NCBI GenBank assembly: GCA_937890745.1
Contig: CALADH010000033.1
Coordinates: 1-15,876, forward strand
Length of the DNA: 15,876 nt
Source: Scybalocola_A sp900557175
GTDB taxonomy: Bacteria; Bacillota; Clostridia; Lachnospirales; Lachnospiraceae
Direction: 5' to 3'
The position numbers and the translations under genes are program-made. This document shows positions 1 through 8,284 of this stretch, in pieces. The notes beneath the pieces were generated by a model that saw only the letters and a list, made by a program, of their open reading frames with translations, ran no database searches and had not been told where the DNA came from. Within the stretch, counting starts at the first letter, position 1; the number at the start of each line of letters is the position of its first letter.

Positions 1-257
1 TGTGCAGGCTTTTTTCATTCAAAAGTTCGATAAAGATCGAACTTTCCTATAAAGTGAACAAAGCGGACAAGTCCGCTTCGAACTCCCTAAATCCCTCAAT
101 CCTTGAGGGACTTGCTCCGCTTTGCGCGCCAGATGCAGACTGCCGTAGGCAGTCATATTCCATATGCATCTGGTCGCATCCCTCGCGGAGCTTTTTTGTG
201 ACATAGGAAGCAATTTCCTATGTCACAAATAAAAGGCTTCGCGTATGATCAGCTATG
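1..257. repeat. Hairpin-dense intergenic element downstream of ppk
   Basis: No gene is seen here; short open frames across it have no family features. It holds a chain of near-perfect inverted repeats: AAAGTTCGAT at 22-31 with 36-45 (10 bp, 4-nt loop), AAGCGGAC at 61-68 with 71-78 (8 bp, 2-nt loop), TCCCTCAA at 92-99 with 103-110 (8 bp, 3-nt loop), an outer arm GCTCCGC at 114-120 with 185-191 enclosing CCAGATGCA at 129-137 with 165-173, which itself encloses GACTGCC at 138-144 with 148-154, and finally a 15 bp stem at 195-209 with 215-229. The enclosed set folds as a nested structure. Positions 10-15 are a T run after GCAGGC and may be the tail of a terminator lying mostly outside the window. 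The density of palindromes suggests a dispersed intergenic element or a structured RNA; the sequence alone cannot say which. Confidence 0.7.
114..197 (+). terminator. Possible plus-strand intrinsic terminator on a nested hairpin
   Basis: The outer arm GCTCCGC (114-120) pairs with GCGGAGC (185-191), with two further stems nested inside, and is followed directly by six T (192-197). This is the layout of a Rho-independent terminator for a transcript entering from the left edge. The large interior (64 nt) is unusual for a plain terminator, so it could equally be the 3' end of a structured RNA. On the minus strand the same structure is not followed by T, so it is not an obvious terminator for ppk. 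Confidence 0.35.
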
Positions 258-2399
258 TCATTCTTCTGCTTTATATAGCGGCTCAAAAACTCTGGACGGT
301 GTTTCGTCCTCATTTTTTTCTGTTTTTGCTCTCTCCTTTGCCTTCTTGCAGAAATAATCCTGAGAAGATATAAGTGTCTTGCCCCGCTTGTCAACTTTTT
401 CGTAGGAGCCGTCAGCCTGAAGAATATGCGCTTTAACATTGTCCTCAAGCTGGATTTTTAAAACCTCCGTCACTTCTGCCTTGCACGCTTCATCTTCTAC
501 CGGAAATACGATTTCCACACGTTTATCAAGATTTCTCGGCATCCAGTCGGCGCTTCCCATGAATACATCCTCTCTGCCGTTGTTATAAAAGTAAAAAATA
601 CGGCTGTGCTCTAAGAAATTGCCGACAATTGAACGGACAGTAATATTTTCACTGACACCCGGTATGCCAACTTTAAGACAGCATATACCGCGGATAATTA
701 AATCGATTTTTACACCGGCTGCTGCCGCCTCATAAAGCTTTTCAATAATTTTTTTATCACACAAAGAATTCATCTTTGCCACAATGCGGGCAGGCTTACC
801 CTCCGCGGCGTGCTGTTTTTCTCTGTCAATCATTTCGATAAAACGATCGCGTATCCATATCGGTGCCACAATCAGCTTATTCCATCCGGCAGGCTCAGAA
901 TAACCCGAAAGCATATTAAAGACAGCTGTCGCATCTTCGCCAATCGGATTTGAACACGTTAAAAGTCCCATGTCCGTATAAAGCTTTGCCGTCGCATCAT
1001 TGTAGTTTCCTGTACCAAGATGTACATAGCGGCGGATACCGTCCTCATCACGACGGACAACAAGCGTAATTTTACTGTGTACCTTAAGTCCCACAAGGCC
1101 GTAAATAACATGGCAGCCGGCCTTCTCAAGCATTTTTGCCCATGCAATATTATTTTCCTCATCAAAACGGGCTTTCAGTTCAACAAGTACCGATACCTGC
1201 TTTCCGTTGTCCGCAGCCTCGGCCAGAGAGGCGATAATCGGCGAATTGCCGCTGACACGGTAGAGCGTCTGCTTGATTGCAAGCACATTCGGATCCTTTG
1301 CCGCCTGACGCACAAAGTCCACCACCGGATCAAACGTCTGATACGGATGGCTTAAAATAATGTCGTGATTTCTAATCTGCGTAAATATGTCCTCATCGGT
1401 ATTTAGAGCAGGCACCGGTGCCGGTACATATTTTTTATATTTAAGGTGATCAAAACCTTTCATGCCGTTGACCTTCATAAGAAACGTCAAATCAAGCGGG
1501 CCGTTAATATGATAAATATCATTTTCCCCGACATTGAGCTCTTTTTTTAACATTTTAAGCAATCGCTTGTCAATGCCGTCTTCCACTTCAAGGCGAATGA
1601 CTTCGCCCCACTGGCGTTTTTTTAACTGTTTCTGAATTTCAATCAGTAAATCCTCGGCTTCCTCCTCCTCAATGGTTAAATCGGCATTTCTCATAATTCT
1701 GTACGGATAAGCACAAATAACCTTATAGTTTAAGAAAAGACGGCTTATATTTTTCTCAATAATCTGCTCAAGAAGAATAATCGTTGTATCATCTTTATTT
1801 TCAGACGGAATAACAACAAATCTCGGAAGCACGCCCGGCACCTGAACCGTCGCAAAATCAAGATTTTTTTCAGTCTTACTCTCCTTTTCACAAATCAGAG
1901 CGCCGATGTTTAACGTCTTATTGCGAATCAGAGGAAACGGACGGGAAGAATCCACAGCCATCGGTGTCAGTACAGGATAAACATCTCTCATAAAATATTC
2001 ATCGACATAAGCTGCCTGTTCTTTATTTAAGTCTTCATAATGATTGATAATATGAAAATGTTCTTTTTTCAGTGCCGGCAAAAATGAGCGGTTGTACGTG
2101 CTGTACTGAAGGCTGCTCATCTCATGGGTTTTTTTACTGATAGCCGCCAGCTGCTGCACCGGCGTCATGCCTGCAATATCCTTTTTAGAATAGCCAACAT
2201 GCACCATATCCTTTAAAGATGCCACACGGATCATAAAAAATTCGTCTAAATTTGAAGCTGTAATACTTAAAAATTTAAGACGCTCAAACAACGGCAGTGT
2301 CTTATCCCGCGCCTCACTGAGCACTCTGTAGTTAAATTCAAGCCAGCTTAATTCCCGGTTTGTAAAGTTTTCTGCTCTGTCCATTTCTATTTCAGCCAT
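258..2399 (-). CDS. ppk1: Polyphosphate kinase PPK1
   Basis: It makes inorganic polyphosphate from the gamma-phosphate of ATP, reversibly, through a phospho-histidine. The 713-residue length is normal for PPK1. The N-terminal domain opens with NRELSWLEFN (14-23). The catalytic core has HPYQTFDPV (351-359), the stretch around RFDEENNIAWA (411-421), and VHSK with His441, which matches the autophosphorylated His435 of E. coli PPK. YVHLGTGNYND (458-468) follows. The second catalytic histidine is His598 in EHSRIFYF, matching E. coli His592, and GSADWMPRNLD (615-625) is intact. The start ATG at 2399 has GGGAGGG about 6 nt upstream. It lies 15 bp after the Ppx-like gene and is the last gene of the operon. 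No canonical terminator follows its TGA; the hairpin-rich tract at 1-230 may serve. The C-terminal 30 residues are charged and look disordered. Confidence 0.97.
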   Translation of the reverse strand: MAEIEMDRAENFTNRELSWLEFNYRVLSEARDKTLPLFERLKFLSITASNLDEFFMIRVASLKDMVHVGYSKKDIAGMTPVQQLAAISKKTHEMSSLQYSTYNRSFLPALKKEHFHIINHYEDLNKEQAAYVDEYFMRDVYPVLTPMAVDSSRPFPLIRNKTLNIGALICEKESKTEKNLDFATVQVPGVLPRFVVIPSENKDDTTIILLEQIIEKNISRLFLNYKVICAYPYRIMRNADLTIEEEEAEDLLIEIQKQLKKRQWGEVIRLEVEDGIDKRLLKMLKKELNVGENDIYHINGPLDLTFLMKVNGMKGFDHLKYKKYVPAPVPALNTDEDIFTQIRNHDIILSHPYQTFDPVVDFVRQAAKDPNVLAIKQTLYRVSGNSPIIASLAEAADNGKQVSVLVELKARFDEENNIAWAKMLEKAGCHVIYGLVGLKVHSKITLVVRRDEDGIRRYVHLGTGNYNDATAKLYTDMGLLTCSNPIGEDATAVFNMLSGYSEPAGWNKLIVAPIWIRDRFIEMIDREKQHAAEGKPARIVAKMNSLCDKKIIEKLYEAAAAGVKIDLIIRGICCLKVGIPGVSENITVRSIVGNFLEHSRIFYFYNNGREDVFMGSADWMPRNLDKRVEIVFPVEDEACKAEVTEVLKIQLEDNVKAHILQADGSYEKVDKRGKTLISSQDYFCKKAKERAKTEKNEDETPSRVFEPLYKAEE

Positions 2400-2414
2400 A
2401 TTATCCCTCCCTTT

Positions 2415-3956
2415 CTATAGACTTCTTTTCTGGCGCAGCACCGGACGTATACCGTAGATTTCTTCAAAGAAATAAGCTTTTTCTTCAACCATGCCCTGCT
2501 CCAGCGTGATGTCATAAATTGTATCTGCAATTATCTGTACTTCTGTTTCTGTAATATTGACACGGACTTTTTTAATCTTTTGCTTATGACTTCTGTCCAT
2601 GGCATTTGCCAGCTTAAACAGCGCTGTCATTTTTAACATTGCTATATAACTGTCCTTATCCATATTCCGGCTCATATCATCAAAATGAGGCACAAAAGCA
2701 CTCGAATTATACAGAACAATACCCGCGACAATTTCTTTTTCTGTATCAGTCAGGCCGATAAGCTCACTTTCTCTTATAATATGACTTGCATTAAAATTGC
2801 TGTTATCACTGTTAATAAACTTTCCTGAATCATGAAGCGCCACAGCGACCTGCAAAAGCAGGCGGTGTCTGTCTTTTAAGCCAGAAAGCTTCTTTGTGCC
2901 GTCAAAAAGTGACTTTGCAATCATTTCCACATTATCTACATGGGCTGCATCGCTCTGATAGCGCGCCGCAATATTCTGTACATTGTTTAAAATATCCTTC
3001 GTAAAATCATGAGCCAGCAAAAACCGCTCGACCTTCTGACTGTACTCCAGCGCCATGCCGTCGCACAAATCGGAATCTGCCTCCCATATCGTCACAGCCG
3101 ATGTTCTGTCCAAAATATTTTTATAAACGATGGCTGCCGGCACAAGCACTGTCGCAAGCTCATACGGCACCCCATACTGCCCTGCAATATGCTCCGGTGT
3201 TTCAAGTTCAAGCAGACGGCTGTAAAACTTTTCAAACTGATTTCTCGTCAGCGACGCCTTACCGTTGTTTTTATTAATATAGTGAATCATCGAAGAAAAT
3301 TCTTCGCCGACAATAATGGCATGTTTAATCTTCCGGGATTTAAAGTCCGCACCGCGAAATGCCTGAATATTGTTATCTACAAATTCCTGAATAACATTGG
3401 AAAAATTTGACGTATGTCCTTCAAGGGATGAAAGCATTTCACGGATACGCAATGCCCCGATACGGATATTTTGGCTAAGCTGCAATGTCCCGGCCTCAAA
3501 TACCGACACCTGGAGACTTCCGGAGCCTAAATCAATAATAATTGCCCCCTCTTTGATCAGCTGCTCAAAATTTTCCATTTTAAAGGCAATGGATTTAAAC
3601 ACGAGAAAGCGCTGCTGTGCATTGCCCATCTGACTGACCTTAAGACCGGTACGCACCTTAATCTGATCAAGGACAAGACTTCCGTTGTCCGCTTCTTTTA
3701 AGGCACTGCCGCCGTAGGCAACGTAATCATCCACCCTATATTCTTCAAGCTTTAATTTAAACTTTTTCAAAACATCGCAAAGCTCATTTACCTGCTCATA
3801 GCCGATGCTTTTGTCTGAATAAGCGCTGCTGCCCAGATCAAGCATATATTTCACGCAGTCCAGCTGTCTTATACCGATGCGCTTTCCAATTTCATAAACT
3901 TTGAGCACAAGCTCTTTTGAACCGACCTCTATGGCCGCATATGTTTTTAATGCCAT
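2415..3956 (-). CDS. Ppx/GppA-family protein with C-terminal HD domain, altered catalytic residues
   Basis: 513 residues. The N-terminal half is an ASKHA fold of the exopolyphosphatase/guanosine pentaphosphatase family: phosphate-1 loop AAIEVGSKEL (7-16) and phosphate-2 loop IDLGSGSLQV (141-150). The C-terminal half is HD-like, with His375-Asp376 in ALHDSGK. Family members release phosphate from polyphosphate or pppGpp. Here the residues aligned with the catalytic Glu121 (SGNEEARL) and Glu150 (GGGSTE) of E. coli PPX are Gln114 (GNAQQR) and Gln149 (GSGSLQ). I recalled the E. coli sequence from memory for this comparison. Canonical phosphatase activity is therefore doubtful; a polyphosphate- or nucleotide-binding regulatory role, or activity carried by the HD domain, is possible. 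The start ATG at 3956 has AAGGGG upstream. It sits 16 bp after the DUF815 gene and 15 bp before ppk1, so it is very probably co-expressed with polyphosphate synthesis. Confidence 0.85.
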   Translation of the reverse strand: MALKTYAAIEVGSKELVLKVYEIGKRIGIRQLDCVKYMLDLGSSAYSDKSIGYEQVNELCDVLKKFKLKLEEYRVDDYVAYGGSALKEADNGSLVLDQIKVRTGLKVSQMGNAQQRFLVFKSIAFKMENFEQLIKEGAIIIDLGSGSLQVSVFEAGTLQLSQNIRIGALRIREMLSSLEGHTSNFSNVIQEFVDNNIQAFRGADFKSRKIKHAIIVGEEFSSMIHYINKNNGKASLTRNQFEKFYSRLLELETPEHIAGQYGVPYELATVLVPAAIVYKNILDRTSAVTIWEADSDLCDGMALEYSQKVERFLLAHDFTKDILNNVQNIAARYQSDAAHVDNVEMIAKSLFDGTKKLSGLKDRHRLLLQVAVALHDSGKFINSDNSNFNASHIIRESELIGLTDTEKEIVAGIVLYNSSAFVPHFDDMSRNMDKDSYIAMLKMTALFKLANAMDRSHKQKIKKVRVNITETEVQIIADTIYDITLEQGMVEEKAYFFEEIYGIRPVLRQKRSL

Positions 3957-3972
3957 ATTTTCACCCCTTTAC

Positions 3973-5310
3973 TTACCGCTGCGCCTCCGGCGCCACACCG
4001 ATGAGATGATGGATAAACTGTTTTGCTGTTCTTCCCGACAGTCCGCCGTGCATCATTTCCCAGCGCACAGCTTCCGTCTCAATCGTCTTTTCGTCCATTG
4101 AAATATGAGCCCGCGCCGCCAGTGCTTTTGCAATATTGATATATTCCTTCTGACTCGGCGCGCCATAATAAATGCTCTCGCCGAAGCGCGTCGCTAAAGA
4201 CAGCTTTTCCTGCACGGAATCACCGCCGTGGACATCGTCGCTGCTCTGCTTTCTGTCTGCCCACGTTTCCCGGATTAAATGACGTCTGTTCGATGTAGCA
4301 TAAATAAGTACATTATCCGGCTTCGTCTCAAGTCCGCCCTCAATGACAGCCTTTAAATATTTATATTCAATTTCAAACTCCTCAAAGGATAAATCGTCCA
4401 TATAAATAATAAATTTATAATTTCTGTTTTTTATCTGGGCAATAATATTTGAAATATCTTTAAACTGATGCTTATACACTTCAATCATTCGAAGGCCGTC
4501 TTTATAATATTCATTTAAAATCGCTTTAATGCTTGTCGATTTTCCGGTACCGCTGTCACCGTATAAAAGGACATTATTGGCTTTTTTACCCTTGACAAAA
4601 GCCTCTGTATTAGCTACAAGTTTTTTCTTTTGAAGCTCATAACCGACAAGGTCTGAAAGAAGCACCTTTTCCGTGCGCGTAATCGGAAGAATGGTTGTCT
4701 TCGGATTATTTTCCTCAAGCTTAAAGGCACGGTGCAGACCAAACTTTCCAACGCCGTAAGCCTTATAAAATGATGTCAGCGCACCGTACATTTCCTGTAC
4801 ATCCTCCGCTTTTGAAAGACTCTCATTGAGCTTTTCGATATTGTCTCTCAAGCCGTGGCTGTAAACAACACCGGTGCCCCGGCATCCTTTAAAATTGCTC
4901 ATAAGTCCAAGAAAGCGGATATTTAAAAGCTTTTCTGCGCCTGCCCAGTCATAGTGGTAGGCTTCCTTAAAAATTTCAAGGTCATGGCAGGCAAGTGTAC
5001 TTAAGCTTCCCTCAATGGCGCCCCGCTTTTCACAGGCCATGCTAAAGGCATTCTCATTTGTTGTGAGCACATATGTAAGATAACCATGCCATAAATTTCC
5101 TTCAAAGCCGTGACTTTCGGCAATGGAAACCATTTCATGAATACAGCCGTAAACATCATCGACAAGTTTTGCCATCGCATCTGCGTCTGCCGCCTTATCG
5201 CCCTTAGCTGCCATCTGCGCCATATTGGCGGCGGCTGCCATCTTCCTAAAAATATCATCCGGAAAATATCTGTATAAAATCAATTCATTATATCGTACTG
5301 CCACTTTCAT
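3973..5310 (-). CDS. DUF815 family AAA+ ATP-binding protein
   Basis: About 445 residues. Residues 1-240 are a helical region without a recognised motif. An AAA+ ATPase follows: Walker A GDSGTGKS (251-258), Walker B IIYMDDL (301-307), and a sensor-like segment YATSNRRHLIRE (337-348). The family signature continues with DDVHGGDSVQEKLSLATRFG (358-377) and a C-terminal lid to about 435. This matches the DUF815 family (PF05673), whose biochemical function is not established to my knowledge. Start choice is uncertain. ATG at 5310 is only 2 nt after GGGGAG, whereas GTG at 5304 (third codon) is 8 nt after it. Either start overlaps the end of pheA (stop at 5288), which suggests translational coupling. 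Its position directly before the Ppx-like gene and ppk1 suggests a link to polyphosphate, but that is only guilt by association. Confidence 0.85.
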   Translation of the reverse strand: MKVAVRYNELILYRYFPDDIFRKMAAAANMAQMAAKGDKAADADAMAKLVDDVYGCIHEMVSIAESHGFEGNLWHGYLTYVLTTNENAFSMACEKRGAIEGSLSTLACHDLEIFKEAYHYDWAGAEKLLNIRFLGLMSNFKGCRGTGVVYSHGLRDNIEKLNESLSKAEDVQEMYGALTSFYKAYGVGKFGLHRAFKLEENNPKTTILPITRTEKVLLSDLVGYELQKKKLVANTEAFVKGKKANNVLLYGDSGTGKSTSIKAILNEYYKDGLRMIEVYKHQFKDISNIIAQIKNRNYKFIIYMDDLSFEEFEIEYKYLKAVIEGGLETKPDNVLIYATSNRRHLIRETWADRKQSSDDVHGGDSVQEKLSLATRFGESIYYGAPSQKEYINIAKALAARAHISMDEKTIETEAVRWEMMHGGLSGRTAKQFIHHLIGVAPEAQR

Positions 5311-6445
5311 CTCTCCCCGTCCGATAGTTGCCTAAAATTCTGAATTTACTTGTTTCCTCGCGTATACCTGTCAGCGCGTTAATCACCGCTTTGTCCGCAA
5401 GATTGCCCTCCACGTCAATAAAAAAGCGATAACACCATTTCATGCCCCGGATCGGTCTTGATTCAATACTGGACATATTCAGGCCGTTAAATATAAAATG
5501 GGATAAAATATGATAAAGACTTCCTGTCTCATGAGGCAATTCAAAGCATATACTGATTTTATCCGACTGGGGCTCATAGACCTTTTCATGCTTAATAATA
5601 ATAAAGCGCGTCGCATTATTATCAATATCATTAATATTTTCAGCAAGTATCGACAGACCGTAATACTCGGCTGCCCTGCGGCTCGCCACAGCCGCCTGCG
5701 TCATATCGTGATCTTCAAGTACCTTTTTTGCAGCGATGGCCGTATTTTCAAGGCTCACACTTTTAAATTCATGTTCTCCGAGAAATTTGCGGCACTGTAA
5801 AAGTCCCTGAGGATGTGAATAAACGGTTTTGATGTCCGAAAGGCTGCTGCCTGGGCATCCTAAAAGAGCATGTTCAATTTTTAAAATATATTCGCCGACA
5901 ATGTAATTGTGATTTGCCGACAGCAAATCATAAACATCTGTAATACTTCCTGTCGATGAATTTTCAATCGGAAGAACACCGTATTCAGCTTCGCCGCTGC
6001 TGACTGCCGCAACAGCCTCCTTAAAGGTCGGCACATCAAAGCTGTCAATGTCCGTTCCGAAATAGCCCTCCATCGCCTGCTGACCGTAAGCGCCCCGAAC
6101 ACCTGCAAATACAACCTTCGTCTTTGGCGTAATTTCCTGCGCATACGGCTTAAAGCCGAAAAATTCTTTACTCTCGTCCGCAATCAGTGTATACTGGCGC
6201 ATACGGCTGATACTCATTAACTGGCTAAAAAGAGACGCTGCACCCTGGGCATTAAATTCACTGCTTGTCAATGCCCTGACAGAGGCAATTTTCTCTTTTT
6301 CTCTTGTCCTGTCAAGCACCGCCTTGCCGACACTCCGCTTATAGGCCGCCACACCGTCAGCCGCCGCCATCCTTTCTTCAAACAGGCGGATTATTTCTTT
6401 ATCTATACTGTCAATTTTATTTCTCAGTTCCAGCAGTCTGTCCAT
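5288..6445 (-). CDS. pheA: Bifunctional chorismate mutase / prephenate dehydratase
   Basis: It converts chorismate to prephenate and prephenate to phenylpyruvate in phenylalanine synthesis. The order is an AroQ-type chorismate mutase (LRNKIDSIDKEIIRLFEERM near the N-terminus, then the AAYKR and TREKEKI segments), prephenate dehydratase (FAGVRGAYG, VLPIENSSTGSI, and the NNATRFIII motif), and a C-terminal ACT domain with GSLYHIL and ESRPIRG. The last two are the phenylalanine-binding motifs, so feedback inhibition is expected. The start is taken at ATG 6445 (385 residues) because it has AGGGAGAG about 6 nt upstream and begins right at the mutase domain; the frame stays open 11 codons further to 6478. 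It overlaps the 3' end of the deaminase-like gene by 29 bp and the DUF815 gene by 23 bp. No other aromatic pathway gene is nearby. Confidence 0.95.
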   Translation of the reverse strand: MDRLLELRNKIDSIDKEIIRLFEERMAAADGVAAYKRSVGKAVLDRTREKEKIASVRALTSSEFNAQGAASLFSQLMSISRMRQYTLIADESKEFFGFKPYAQEITPKTKVVFAGVRGAYGQQAMEGYFGTDIDSFDVPTFKEAVAAVSSGEAEYGVLPIENSSTGSITDVYDLLSANHNYIVGEYILKIEHALLGCPGSSLSDIKTVYSHPQGLLQCRKFLGEHEFKSVSLENTAIAAKKVLEDHDMTQAAVASRRAAEYYGLSILAENINDIDNNATRFIIIKHEKVYEPQSDKISICFELPHETGSLYHILSHFIFNGLNMSSIESRPIRGMKWCYRFFIDVEGNLADKAVINALTGIREETSKFRILGNYRTGRDESGSTI

Positions 6446-7424
6446 GAACACTCTCCCTAAATCTTTCTCTAAGCTCAAATCTCTGATATTTTGTCAAAAA
6501 TGCACCGTCAATGGCATACTCATTCATCTTTACAATGTCATCATCACTAAAGCCAAGCTTTTCCTTAAGCAGCGCATATTGCTTTAAAAGCGTTGTATCA
6601 CACAATACCATATCGTCTGTGCCGATCGTCACCTTCAGTCCGGCGTCAAAGCACCGCCGTACAGGATGCGACTCAATGGACGGCACAACGCCTGTAAGCA
6701 CATTGCTGACCGGACACATTTCAAGCACGATTTCTTTTTCCTTAATTAACCTGGCAAGGTTTTCATCCTCAATAACACGGATGCCGTGGCCGATGCGCTT
6801 TGCCCCATTTTCAACGGCTGCCCATATATTCTCGGCGCCGGCCATAATACCTGCGTGTACTGTAAACGGAATACCTTCCTCTCTGAGAAGACGGAACTGT
6901 TCTTCATAACAGCCTGTCCCGTAAGCCGTTTCATCGCCGACCAAATCAATCCCGGCGACACCCCGGCGCAAATGTCTCGCAGCCTCAACGATTGTCTCAA
7001 AATTGTCCTTTTCATCAGCACCGCGCATTGTGCACAATACAAGATTTGCCTTTGTCCGGCTTAATTCCATGCCCCGCAAAAGACCGTCAAGCGCCGCCTC
7101 AACGACCTGACTCTGGGTAAGCCCCCGAAGTACATGTGCCTGGGGCGTCATTCTTATTTCAGCATACATTACGCCCTGCCGCCCCAAATCTATAACAAGT
7201 TCGCTGACAACCCTGCGGATTGCACGGCGTCCCTGTAAGACGGCCTGAGATAAATCATGCCTCCTGAAAAAGCTTGAGCGGTCTTTTGCATCCGGCGTCA
7301 TCACAAGATAATTTTTAATTTTATTAATATCATAAGTCGGCAACCATGCGTCCTGTTCCCTTGCAAGCTCGATAATTGTCTGAGGTCTGATTGAACCGTC
7401 TAAATGCACATGTAAATCAATCAT
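6417..7424 (-). CDS. Adenosine deaminase-like protein lacking the HAGE glutamate
   Basis: 335 residues, metal-dependent amidohydrolase fold of the adenosine/AMP deaminase family, which normally hydrolyses adenosine to inosine and ammonia. The metal and active-site residues visible are HVHLDGS (His5, His7), His190 in VHAG, His213 in IGHGIRV, SNVLTG (240-245) and GTDD (Asp270, Asp271). The family motif HAGE, whose Glu is the catalytic proton donor (Glu217 in mouse ADA), reads HAGI here (Ile193, codon ATT). All other ligands are kept and the frame is intact, so the gene does not look decayed. It may act on another substrate or by another mechanism, or bind without deaminating. The start ATG at 7424 has AAGGAGGAG about 6 nt upstream; the frame continues open to 7451 inside folK. 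It overlaps folK by 8 bp and pheA by 29 bp. The folate-operon context makes a pterin or purine role conceivable, but nothing in the sequence shows it. Confidence 0.85.
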   Translation of the reverse strand: MIDLHVHLDGSIRPQTIIELAREQDAWLPTYDINKIKNYLVMTPDAKDRSSFFRRHDLSQAVLQGRRAIRRVVSELVIDLGRQGVMYAEIRMTPQAHVLRGLTQSQVVEAALDGLLRGMELSRTKANLVLCTMRGADEKDNFETIVEAARHLRRGVAGIDLVGDETAYGTGCYEEQFRLLREEGIPFTVHAGIMAGAENIWAAVENGAKRIGHGIRVIEDENLARLIKEKEIVLEMCPVSNVLTGVVPSIESHPVRRCFDAGLKVTIGTDDMVLCDTTLLKQYALLKEKLGFSDDDIVKMNEYAIDGAFLTKYQRFELRERFRESVHGQTAGTEK

Positions 7425-8250
7425 GCTTCTCCTCCTTTTTAAGCAGTTCATTATACATTTGATTAATCGTCTTTAAATAAACCGGATGCCTTACATAACC
7501 AGCAATTTCATTGAGCGGTCCAAGGACAAATAACCTGTTTTGCATGTCTGCATGAGGCACTGTCAGCCGCTTTGTTCCGATAATCTCATCATCATAAAGC
7601 AAAATATCCAAATCAAGCGTTCTCGGTCCCCAGTGGACAAGTCTTTCTCTGCCAAAAAGCTTTTCAATCTGCATTAATGTGTCTAAAAGCTCCTCCGGCG
7701 CCTTTAACGTTTCAAGCTCTGCACAGCCGTTTAAAAAATCATTCTGTGCCACGCCGCCGTAAGGCTTTGTCACAATAAAATCCGAGCAGGCTGTAATCTT
7801 TGTATCTGAGAGATGATTAATCTGTGCCAGCGCTTCCCGTATAATCGCCGCCGAATCGCCCATATTACTTCCAATCCCGATATAAACACGGTGCTTTTTA
7901 CGGTGAATTGTAACCGATGCCCAGTCAAGATGCATCCCGATCGGCGCCCACGGTTTTTTCAGCGTCACATCAACAGCCCGTACTGACGGATATTGTGTCA
8001 GAATAGCCGAAGCAATATATTCTGCCGCACTCTCAATAAGCCTGAATGTTTTTTCTGTCATCAGACGGCCGATAAAATGACACACATCCCCATAATTTAC
8101 GGATAAATCAAGGTTATCGCCAAGCGCCGCCGCTCTCGTTTCCGTATGAAGGTCGGCAGATACAATAAAAAGCTGTCCGAGTCTGTTTTCCTCCTCATAA
8201 ACGCCGTGCCGCGCAAATATTTCCAAATTTTCAATGTGTATACAATCCAT
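7417..8250 (-). CDS. folBK: Fused dihydroneopterin aldolase / HPPK
   Basis: 277 residues combining two consecutive folate enzymes. Residues 1-118 are FolB (dihydroneopterin to 6-hydroxymethyl-dihydropterin plus glycolaldehyde): ARHGVYEEE (13-21), Tyr53 in VNYGDV, LIESAAEYIA (71-80) and Lys99 in LKKP. Residues about 122-277 are FolK, the ATP-dependent pyrophosphokinase: GIGSNMGD (125-132), TKPYGGVAQNDFLNG (161-175), HWGPRTLDLDILLYDD (206-221) with the Mg-binding Asp213 and Asp215, and VPHADMQNRLFVLGPL (231-246). Both halves look complete and active. The start ATG at 8250 has a perfect AAGGAGG 6 nt upstream. folP is 34 bp upstream and the deaminase-like gene overlaps the 3' end by 8 bp. A FolB-FolK fusion is known in clostridia and some other bacteria. 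Confidence 0.96.
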   Translation of the reverse strand: MDCIHIENLEIFARHGVYEEENRLGQLFIVSADLHTETRAAALGDNLDLSVNYGDVCHFIGRLMTEKTFRLIESAAEYIASAILTQYPSVRAVDVTLKKPWAPIGMHLDWASVTIHRKKHRVYIGIGSNMGDSAAIIREALAQINHLSDTKITACSDFIVTKPYGGVAQNDFLNGCAELETLKAPEELLDTLMQIEKLFGRERLVHWGPRTLDLDILLYDDEIIGTKRLTVPHADMQNRLFVLGPLNEIAGYVRHPVYLKTINQMYNELLKKEEKHD

Positions 8251-8284
8251 TTTTCATCCTCCTTAGCAAAAACAACGCCAACTG

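Noticed and set aside
19..213. 64-residue minus-strand frame at the left end
   Set aside because: It runs through successive hairpins and shows no protein-like features or ribosome binding site.
6446..6478. Longer pheA start at 6478
   Set aside because: Only 11 added residues with no domain content, and the ATG at 6445 has the better ribosome binding site.
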